Assembly (NCBI RefSeq): GCF_000434895.1
Contig: NZ_FR892790.1
Coordinates: 1-30,291 of the forward strand
Length of the DNA stretch: 30,291 nt
DNA from: Phascolarctobacterium succinatutens CAG:287
GTDB taxonomy: Bacteria > Bacillota > Negativicutes > Acidaminococcales > Acidaminococcaceae
Reading direction: 5' to 3'
Position 1 is the stretch's first letter, and every line of letters begins with the position of its first letter. The notes under the pieces were generated by a model. The model was given only the letters and a program-made list of their open reading frames with translations, did not search any database and was not told where the DNA came from. Below are positions 23,817 through 30,291 of this stretch, one piece after another. The translations under genes were made by a program, and so were the position numbers.

Positions 23817-24821
23817 ATGCTTACTACAATAGAGTTATTTGCTGGTGCTGGTGGTTTAGCGCTCGGCATTGAAAAAGCAGGTTTTCACACGTTAGCGTTA
23901 AATGAATTTGACGCAGATGCGTGTGCAACAATGCGTATAAATCGACCATATTGGAATGTTATTGAAGGTGATGTTGCTAAAATATCATCACTAAATTTAA
24001 CTGATTTTTTTGGCTTAAAAAAAGGAGCTCTAGATTTGTTGTCTGGCGGTGCACCTTGTCAAGCATTTTCTTATGCTGGAAAACGATTAGGTTTAGAGGA
24101 TGCACGTGGTACTCTTTTTTATCATTATGCTTTGTTTCTTGAAAAGTTACAGCCTAAAATGTTTTTGTTTGAAAATGTCAGAGGTCTATTGAGCCATAAT
24201 AAAGGTAAAACTTATGAAACTATGACTGCTATCTTTGAGCAAGCTGGTTATACCATTCAAAAAGAAGTTCTTAATGCTTGGAATTATGGCGTACCTCAAA
24301 AACGGGAACGATTAATAACTATAGGTATACGCAATGATTTGTTGGGGAAAGTATATTTTGAATTCCCAAAACAACATGAGTATAAGCCTGTTCTAAGAGA
24401 TATTTTATTAGATTGTCCTAAAAGTGAAGGTTCGTTGTATTCTGAATATAAAACTAAAATTTTTGAGTTAGTACCGCCTGGTGGTTATTGGCGTGATATT
24501 GATCCTGTGATAGCTAAAGAGTATATGAAAAGCTGTTGGGATATGGAGGGTGGCAGAACAGGAATATTGAGAAGAATGAGTCTTGATGAACCTTCTCTTA
24601 CGGTACTTACATCACCTAGTCAAAAACAGACAGATAGATGTCATCCATTAGAAGCAAGACCATTTACTGTTCGTGAAAATGCGCGTTGTCAAACATTTCC
24701 TGATGATTGGAAGTTTTGTGGCAGTGTTGCTTCACAATATAGACAGGTTGGTAATGCTGTACCTGTAAATTTGGCTTATGAAGTTGGTTTGAAAATCAAG
24801 GAGGCATTGGAAAGATTATGA
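23817..24821 (+). CDS. dcm: DNA (cytosine-5)-methyltransferase of a type II R-M system
   Basis: This methylates cytosine C5 in a short target, protecting it from the partner nuclease. It has 334 aa. Motif I is FAGAGGLALG (8-17), motif IV GGAPCQAFS with the catalytic Cys81, motif VI ENV (119-121), motif VIII QKRERL (161-166) and motif X QVGNAVP (about 310). The short target recognition domain lies near residues 220-290. AAGGGGG lies upstream. The stop overlaps the REase start (ATGA), so they are coupled. The target is probably GGNCC or GGWCC, judged from the nuclease family. Confidence 0.95.
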   Translation: MLTTIELFAGAGGLALGIEKAGFHTLALNEFDADACATMRINRPYWNVIEGDVAKISSLNLTDFFGLKKGALDLLSGGAPCQAFSYAGKRLGLEDARGTLFYHYALFLEKLQPKMFLFENVRGLLSHNKGKTYETMTAIFEQAGYTIQKEVLNAWNYGVPQKRERLITIGIRNDLLGKVYFEFPKQHEYKPVLRDILLDCPKSEGSLYSEYKTKIFELVPPGGYWRDIDPVIAKEYMKSCWDMEGGRTGILRRMSLDEPSLTVLTSPSQKQTDRCHPLEARPFTVRENARCQTFPDDWKFCGSVASQYRQVGNAVPVNLAYEVGLKIKEALERL

Positions 24822-25639
24822 CTTGGGATTTAAGCTTTATTACAGAAGAGGATTTTACTAAGCATGTTCAAGATACCATTGAAAAATATGGTGATAAATT
24901 AAAATCATTTGATGTACAACGGTTCAATAAAAATATTATTGACCCTGTTAAATTGATTTTCGATAAGACAGTTTACCAAGCTGATTGGAAAGAAACTATC
25001 AGTAATGAGATTTTCAGACAGCGGGATAAATCAAACAATAATGATATTGGATATTTTCATCAACGTATATTTCAGTATATTGACAAATGCCATGTACCGG
25101 ATAATGGCACTGAAGGTGGTTGGGATGTTATCTATAAAAATCCAGAAGGAATAATATTACCTGATGGTTCTTGTGTGCATACAGTTTATGTTGAAATGAA
25201 AAATAAACATAATACTATGAACTCATCTGCTGCTGGTAAAACTTTTATCAAGATGCAGAACCAATTATTGAAAGATGATGATTGTGCATGTTTTTTAGTG
25301 GAAGCTATAGCTAAGAAATCCCAAAATATAAAATGGGAAACAACTGTTGACGGACAAAGGGTTGGACATAAGCTTATCAGGCGTGTAAGTATAGATAAGT
25401 TTTATGAGTTAGTTACTGGTCAGGAAGATGCATTTTTTAAACTTTGTATGGTACTCCCTACCGTTATTCAAAAAGTTGTCGATAATAATGGGAACAATTT
25501 AGTACCACATGATACTGTATATGATGAATTAAGGCTTGCTGCAAGTAATGTAGAAGACAAAGATATGATTATGGAGATAGCAATTTTTATGTTAGGATTT
25601 TCGACATATAATGGTTTCTCTAAGCTTGCCAAGCAATAG
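24818..25639 (+). CDS. Eco47II-family type II restriction endonuclease
   Basis: This is a restriction enzyme of the Eco47II/Sau96I family, whose known members cut GGWCC or GGNCC. Recognisable blocks: NIIDPVKLIFDKTVY, RQRDKSNNNDIGYFHQ and VEMKNKHNTMNSS. A PD-(D/E)xK-like centre is suggested by Asp103 (GGWDV) and Glu126-x-Lys128. The 273 aa appear complete. The start overlaps the methyltransferase by 4 bases. A terminator-like hairpin follows. Exact specificity cannot be read from the sequence. Confidence 0.9.
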   Translation: MTWDLSFITEEDFTKHVQDTIEKYGDKLKSFDVQRFNKNIIDPVKLIFDKTVYQADWKETISNEIFRQRDKSNNNDIGYFHQRIFQYIDKCHVPDNGTEGGWDVIYKNPEGIILPDGSCVHTVYVEMKNKHNTMNSSAAGKTFIKMQNQLLKDDDCACFLVEAIAKKSQNIKWETTVDGQRVGHKLIRRVSIDKFYELVTGQEDAFFKLCMVLPTVIQKVVDNNGNNLVPHDTVYDELRLAASNVEDKDMIMEIAIFMLGFSTYNGFSKLAKQ

Positions 25640-25645
25640 TTAAAT

Positions 25646-25687
25646 AAGCCTAGCTTGTAGAAGTTTCTTTTTACAGGTTAGGCTTTT
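25646..25687 (+). terminator. Terminator-like hairpin after the restriction enzyme gene
   Basis: AAGCCTA ... TGTA pairs with TACA ... TAGGCTT, interrupted by a three-base mismatch, followed by TTTT. It separates the R-M genes from the KAP-like ATPase gene. Confidence 0.5.
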
Positions 25688-25711
25688 CGATTATAAGTCA
25701 GAGGTGATAAA

Positions 25712-27619
25712 ATGTCTGCAAGTCAACAAGAAATAATTAGTGGAATAAAAGTGTATATTAATGAATGTTATTCTGATTATGCTGTTATGTTGAATGGCAG
25801 TTGGGGATCTGGAAAAACATACTTTGTAAAAAATGAGTTAATACCAGTATTGGAAGAAGACAGGAAAGCAGTAATTTATATTTCCTTATTTGGAATAAAA
25901 TGCGTAGATGATTTGATCAATGTTATTACTATGCATGTGTTAAACATTTATTCCAATAAAAGAGCGCAAAAACGAGCTGAGATGAATATAGGTCTTAAAA
26001 TATCAAATAAACAAGCAAGTTCTTCGGTTTCTCAGATACCATCAGTCTTTGTTGGTATTATAAATAAAGGCTTGAAGTTAGTTCCTAATGGTGATACTGC
26101 CAAGGCTTTTTTCAGTGATATACAAAAAAATACTATAAATTTTTCTGATTATGTATTCATATTTGATGATTTTGAACGTTCTGTAATAGATAAAATAGAA
26201 TTATTAGGGTTATTTGATGAGATGGTCGAACAGAATCATGCGAAAGTGATTATTGTTTGTAATGAAGTAGCATTGTTGAAAAAAGCAGAAAAAGATGATG
26301 AAAATTTAAATAGTAAGAAAGCAGTAAACAATATAGAGGAAAAAATCTTAGTAGATGACTATAATTTATATAAAGAAAAAGTTGTTGGTTTTACAATTAA
26401 GTATGCTGCAGATTTATCAACTGTTTATCGAAAAATATTAGATAATATAGTTGGTAAACAATCATATTGTTATGATTGCTTAATTGAATATAAAAGTGAA
26501 GTTTTAGAGTTATTTTCTAGGGTAGGCTCCCATAATTTGAGAACTTTAATTTTTGTTTTAAAGAGATTCAAAGAGCTTGAGCATGAAATAGAATTAGCTT
26601 TTGATGATGCTAAAGTAGACAAGAAATATTACTCCCGATATATCGCACTAGTTTTATGTAATGTTACTTCAGTTTCTATTATGTATAAAGATTTTGGCAT
26701 GAGTGATGTTTTTATTCCTAAAGATAGAGATGTAGTAGTAAAGCCGTTTTCATCAGATGGTTTTGCCAAAGACATGATAGACTTTAATATAAATAATCAT
26801 ATCAGGTTAAGTAGATATGTGAATCAGTATATCTATGATTATTCATTAAACAAGGGTCTTCTTTTAGAAGATATAACGAGATTTGTATTAGGCGAAATGA
26901 ATGATATAAAAAATAATACTGATAAAATAGACTCTATTTATTGTCTTGATAGTGACATTGAAGCAAAAAAACGATTGGATTCTGTGTTAGATGATATTAA
27001 GGAAAATCAATATTGTCTTGGATTATACCCGAGAATTTTAAGCAATTTATTTATTTTAATAGAAACTTTATATGATAATAGTGATCATATAATAGGATTA
27101 TTAAAAGAGAATGTTATAAAAAATGTAAAAGCTAGAGCGGTTGAATTTGATGTAAGCAGTTGGCATTATTTCAATAGTGGTAATACGAAAGCGAATGCAT
27201 TTAACAAAGAACTTTACAGTATTGTAGAAAAAACTTTTCTGGAAGGAAAAAAGCAAAAATATAGAGATGTTTTTGATGATGAAGAAGATTTTGTTGAACA
27301 TTTTAGGGAGTTAGTAAAGGATGATGGTTATATTATAGAAGATAAACAGAGTATGTTAAATTGTATTCCTGCTTCTGTAATGATAAAAAAGTTTATTAGT
27401 TTACCTAACGTGAATATAAGAAAAATCAATGCTATTTTAAGTCATAACTATCTTGAGATAAGAAATATAAAGGATTTCCGTTCGGGAGATTTATCGTTGT
27501 TTAGAGAAATGGGAACTATACTAGATAAGGAAATTCCGTTGGTTAAGAGTAAACTAAAAAGACGTCATCTACAATACTTACTTGATTGCATTAGCAGTAT
27601 TTGCAAAAAACTAGAATAG
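25712..27619 (+). CDS. KAP-like P-loop NTPase, putative defence protein
   Basis: The 635 aa begin with a P-loop domain: Walker A GSWGSGKT (29-36) and Walker B VFIFDDFER (148-156). This spacing and the DDFER box fit KAP-family or related STAND-like NTPases, which are common in defence genes. After about 300 residues, the rest is helical and Lys/Asp/Asn-rich without a motif I recognise. No membrane segment is clear. AGAGGTG precedes the ATG. It follows the R-M genes with the same AT-rich codon use. It may be a stand-alone anti-phage ATPase; that is inference. Its C-terminal effector is not identified. Confidence 0.75.
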   Translation: MSASQQEIISGIKVYINECYSDYAVMLNGSWGSGKTYFVKNELIPVLEEDRKAVIYISLFGIKCVDDLINVITMHVLNIYSNKRAQKRAEMNIGLKISNKQASSSVSQIPSVFVGIINKGLKLVPNGDTAKAFFSDIQKNTINFSDYVFIFDDFERSVIDKIELLGLFDEMVEQNHAKVIIVCNEVALLKKAEKDDENLNSKKAVNNIEEKILVDDYNLYKEKVVGFTIKYAADLSTVYRKILDNIVGKQSYCYDCLIEYKSEVLELFSRVGSHNLRTLIFVLKRFKELEHEIELAFDDAKVDKKYYSRYIALVLCNVTSVSIMYKDFGMSDVFIPKDRDVVVKPFSSDGFAKDMIDFNINNHIRLSRYVNQYIYDYSLNKGLLLEDITRFVLGEMNDIKNNTDKIDSIYCLDSDIEAKKRLDSVLDDIKENQYCLGLYPRILSNLFILIETLYDNSDHIIGLLKENVIKNVKARAVEFDVSSWHYFNSGNTKANAFNKELYSIVEKTFLEGKKQKYRDVFDDEEDFVEHFRELVKDDGYIIEDKQSMLNCIPASVMIKKFISLPNVNIRKINAILSHNYLEIRNIKDFRSGDLSLFREMGTILDKEIPLVKSKLKRRHLQYLLDCISSICKKLE

Positions 27620-27639
27620 TGCATCTTTGGGGCATATCA

Positions 27640-27662
27640 TGTCCCACTATGGACTTTTTTAT
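27640..27662 (+). terminator. Possible terminator at the right end of the island
   Basis: Two overlapping short stems (GGGGCAT/ATGTCCC and GTCC/GGAC) precede six T residues just after the KAP-like gene. Stems are short, so this is a weak call. Confidence 0.4.
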
Positions 27663-27747
27663 TTTCGCTTCCCTCTTCTATTTTTTGCAGATTTGTGATA
27701 AAATTTAGTTGTATTTTTATGAGAAAATTCAGCAAGGAAGTGACGGA

Positions 27748-29211
27748 ATGGAATTTGTAAAATCTGCTGATGTAGTCGTTATTGGTGGCGGCATTGTAGG
27801 TACTGCTGTATTGCGCGAGCTTTCCAAGTATGACCTGAAATGCGTTCTGCTGGAAAAAGAGCCGGATATCGCTATCGGTACTACTAAAGCTAACAGTGCA
27901 ATTCTTCATGCTGGCTTTGACGCTCCTACCGGCAGCCTCAAAGCTATTACCAACGTTCGTGGCAACGCTCTGTACCACGAGCTGGAAAACGAACTGGACC
28001 TGGATATTAAATGGACCGGTTCCCTGGTTGCTGCAACCACCGACGAGGAAATGCAGACTCTGCAGGAGCTGCTGCAACGCGGTAAAAAGAACGGCGTTGA
28101 AGGCCTGCAAATCCTGTCTAAAGAAGAAGTTCTTGAGAAGGAGCCTAACCTGACCACTGTCAAGGGTGCTCTGTGGGCTCCGAGTGCCGGCGTATGCTGG
28201 CCGTTCGGTGCTGCTATTGCTTTCGCTCAATGCGCTGTACAAAACGGTGCAGAAGTTATCCGCGACTGCAAGGTACTGGGCTTCGTTAAGGAAGACGGCA
28301 AAATTACCGGTGTAGAAACCAATAAAGGCACTATTGCTGCTAAATATGTGGTTAATGCTGCCGGTGTTTATGCTGACGAAATCGCTAAGCTGGCCGGTGA
28401 TGATACCTTCACCATCACTCCGCGTAAGGGCGAATATATTCTGTTTGATAAGACTGCCTGCAGCAGCCTGGTTTACGGCGTGGTATTCCCCACCCCGACC
28501 AAAAAATCCAAAGGTATTCTGGTTTGCACTACTACCCACGGCAACACCTTCATCGGTCCTAACGCTAATGAGCAGGATTCCAAAGAAGATAAGGCTGTTA
28601 CCACTGCCGGCATGAATGAAATCATTGCTTCTGCCAAGAAGCTGATTCCGAACCTGCCGATGGGCGCAGCTATTACCGAATTTGCCGGCCTGCGTGCCGT
28701 TTCCAGCACCGGTGACTTCGTACTTGGTCCTTCCGAAAAGGTTGAAGGCCTGTACAATGCTGCCGGTATGCAATCTCCCGGTCTGACCGCAGCTCCTGCT
28801 GTAGGTGAGCTGATTGCCAACGAAATTGCCCGTGTAAGCGGTGCTGCCAAGAAGGCTGACTTCAAGGCTGCTCTGCCGAAGCATAAAGCATTCAACTATA
28901 TGACTGCTGATGAAAAGGCTGCCAAGATTGCCGAAGACAATCTGTACGGCCGCGTAATCTGCCGTTGCGAAACCGTTACCGAGGGCGAAATTGTAGAAGC
29001 AATCAATTCTCCTGTAGGCGCACGCACTGTTGACGGTGTAAAACGCCGTACCCGTGCAGGCATGGGCCGTTGCCAGGGTGGCTTCTGCGGTCCGCGTGTT
29101 ACCCAGATTCTGGCACGCGAGCTGAACATTTCTGTTCCCGAAGTATTAAAAGAACGTACTGATTCCAATATGTTCTACGAAAAATATTCTGCAGATGGCG
29201 GGGAGGAATAA
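27748..29211 (+). CDS. FAD-dependent glycerol-3-phosphate dehydrogenase-type oxidoreductase with a BFD-like [2Fe-2S] domain
   Basis: This is a GlpA-type DAO-family flavoprotein. The FAD-binding motif GGGIVG (13-18) begins a fold that ends near residue 370 (GLYNAAGMQSPGLTAAPAVGELIA). A C-terminal BFD-like domain follows with cysteines C405, C407, C442 and C447 (CRC ... CQGGFC), likely holding a [2Fe-2S] cluster. I chose the ATG at 27748 (487 aa) with AAGGA about 8 bases upstream; a TTG at 27709 has none. The next gene starts 2 bases after the stop. Such pairs, often with a DUF1667 gene, act in anaerobic glycerol-3-phosphate oxidation in Bacillota. The exact substrate is not proven. Confidence 0.9.
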   Translation: MEFVKSADVVVIGGGIVGTAVLRELSKYDLKCVLLEKEPDIAIGTTKANSAILHAGFDAPTGSLKAITNVRGNALYHELENELDLDIKWTGSLVAATTDEEMQTLQELLQRGKKNGVEGLQILSKEEVLEKEPNLTTVKGALWAPSAGVCWPFGAAIAFAQCAVQNGAEVIRDCKVLGFVKEDGKITGVETNKGTIAAKYVVNAAGVYADEIAKLAGDDTFTITPRKGEYILFDKTACSSLVYGVVFPTPTKKSKGILVCTTTHGNTFIGPNANEQDSKEDKAVTTAGMNEIIASAKKLIPNLPMGAAITEFAGLRAVSSTGDFVLGPSEKVEGLYNAAGMQSPGLTAAPAVGELIANEIARVSGAAKKADFKAALPKHKAFNYMTADEKAAKIAEDNLYGRVICRCETVTEGEIVEAINSPVGARTVDGVKRRTRAGMGRCQGGFCGPRVTQILARELNISVPEVLKERTDSNMFYEKYSADGGEE

Positions 29212-29213
29212 TA

Positions 29214-30291
29214 ATGAACCAATTATATGATGTAATTATTGTTGGCGGTGGCCCTGCCGGTCTGTCTGCTGCTTACAGCGCATGGCAGAATGGTGCTAAA
29301 AAAATCGTTGTTATCGAACGTGACCGCGAACTCGGCGGTATCCTGCAACAGTGCATTCACAATGGCTTCGGTCTGCATCACTTCAAGGAAGAGTTGACCG
29401 GCCCCGGCTATGCACATCGCTGCATCGAGCTCGTTGCTGATAAACCTGAAATCGAAACCTTGGTTGATACCATGGTATTAGATGTACAAAACAATAAAAC
29501 CGTTATTGCCGTTAATCCGAAAAAAGGCTTACTGAAGCTGGAAGGCAAAACTGTTATCCTGACCATGGGCTGCCGTGAGCGTACCCGTGGCGCTATCCGT
29601 ATTCCGGGCGAGCGTCCTGCAGGCGTATTTACTGCCGGCGCTGCTCAGCGTATGGTTAATATGGAAGGCTATCTGCCGGGTCACAAAATCGTTATCCTCG
29701 GCAGCGGCGATATCGGTCTGATTATGGCCCGCCGTATGAGCCTGGAAGGCTGCAAGGTTCAGGCTTGTCTGGAAATCTGCCCCTTCTCCAACGGTCTTAC
29801 CCGTAATATCGTTCAATGCCTGAACGACTATGATATTCCTCTGTACCTCTCTCACACTATCGTTGCTATCCATGGTGAAGAGCGCGTAACCGGTATCACC
29901 GTTGCTAAGGTTGATGAGCGCATGACTCCGATTCCGGGTACCGAATTTGATATCGAGTGCGATACCGTACTGCTGTCTGTAGGTCTGATTCCTGAGAACG
30001 AGCTGTCCCGCGGCCTTGATCTGGAAATGAACCCGCTGACCAACGGTCCGGTTGTTGACCAGCATCGTGAAACCAGCTTAGACGGTTTCTTTGCTGCCGG
30101 CAACGTAGTACACGTACATGACCTGGTTGACTTTGTATCCGAAGAAGCTGAAATCGCAGGCAAATATGCCGCATTGAAGGCTCAGGAGAAAATGGCAACA
30201 GAAAACCGTACCGTAACCGTAAAGGCTATTGACGGCGTACGTACCTGTGTACCGCAGAAGCTGACCATGCCTGCTGAAATTCCTGCTGACG
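29214..30291 (+). CDS. NAD(P)/FAD-dependent oxidoreductase, partial at the window edge
   Basis: The frame opens at ATG 29214 (GGGAGG upstream) and stays open to the last base, giving about 359 residues and no stop. It begins MNQLYDVIIVGGGPAGLSAA, a dinucleotide-binding motif, followed by IERDRELGGILQQCIHNGFG. A second motif, IVILGSGDIGLIMARR, lies near 160, and SLDGFFAAGNVVHVHD near 285 is the FAD-binding end of this pyridine nucleotide-disulfide reductase-like fold. It is the second subunit-type protein of the GlpA-like operon. The end and any DUF1667 partner lie beyond the window. Confidence 0.9.
   Translation, partial: MNQLYDVIIVGGGPAGLSAAYSAWQNGAKKIVVIERDRELGGILQQCIHNGFGLHHFKEELTGPGYAHRCIELVADKPEIETLVDTMVLDVQNNKTVIAVNPKKGLLKLEGKTVILTMGCRERTRGAIRIPGERPAGVFTAGAAQRMVNMEGYLPGHKIVILGSGDIGLIMARRMSLEGCKVQACLEICPFSNGLTRNIVQCLNDYDIPLYLSHTIVAIHGEERVTGITVAKVDERMTPIPGTEFDIECDTVLLSVGLIPENELSRGLDLEMNPLTNGPVVDQHRETSLDGFFAAGNVVHVHDLVDFVSEEAEIAGKYAALKAQEKMATENRTVTVKAIDGVRTCVPQKLTMPAEIPAD

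Noticed and set aside
23280..27700. Integration (att) sites around the defence island
   Set aside because: No integrase, transposase, tRNA or convincing direct repeats were seen at the two edges.
1..30291. CRISPR arrays, tRNA or rRNA genes
   Set aside because: No regularly spaced direct repeats with unique spacers and no tRNA cloverleaf or rRNA sequence were recognised by eye.
1..30291. Avoidance of GGWCC sites as evidence of R-M specificity
   Set aside because: Several GGWCC sites occur by eye, and no count against expectation could be made; methylation would protect them anyway.

Overview
The window is a bacterial replication-origin region. The order mnmE < jag < yidC < yidD < rnpA < rpmH | dnaA > oriC > dnaN > yaaA > recF > DUF721 > remB > gyrB ... 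gyrA is the classical Bacillota origin neighbourhood. A remB (DUF370) gene between recF and gyrB, a short YidC, T-box control and moderate GC (by eye near 50%) fit a gut Bacillota, probably a Negativicute such as a Phascolarctobacterium/Acidaminococcus relative. That placement is inference; no rRNA is present.

Layout. 1-161 is an intergenic inverted-repeat element. 162-4059 (minus) is the RNA-modification/membrane-insertion/RNase P block running away from the origin, headed by a near-consensus promoter upstream of rpmH. 4285-6066 holds dnaA control, dnaA and oriC: DnaA boxes, a DnaA-trio-like run and an AT-rich stretch. 6067-11509 (plus) holds dnaN, yaaA, recF, a zinc-ribbon DUF721 gene, remB and gyrB, tightly packed with overlaps. 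11542-12578 holds a small unknown gene and thiN, whose 5' end contains a perfect parS site. A heptamer-repeat element starts at the end of thiN. A TauE/SafE permease, gyrA and a MATE exporter follow.

17492-23274 is ordinary accessory metabolism plus decay. It contains an M20 amidohydrolase, a frameshifted MalY/PatB lyase, the C-terminal stump of a cystathionine gamma-synthase-type gene, a methionine T-box that lacks the 5' half of Stem I, an orphan metQ lipoprotein gene, a secreted Gly/His-tailed protein and a PAP2 membrane phosphatase. Together these suggest a degraded methionine/cysteine region.

23357-27619 is a strikingly AT-rich, probably horizontally acquired defence island: a Vsr-type endonuclease, an m5C DNA methyltransferase, an Eco47II-family restriction enzyme and a large KAP-like P-loop ATPase of unknown function. 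The last is the best candidate here for an undescribed defence component. From 27748 to the window edge, host-like composition returns with two FAD oxidoreductases of the anaerobic glycerol-3-phosphate dehydrogenase type; the second runs off the window.
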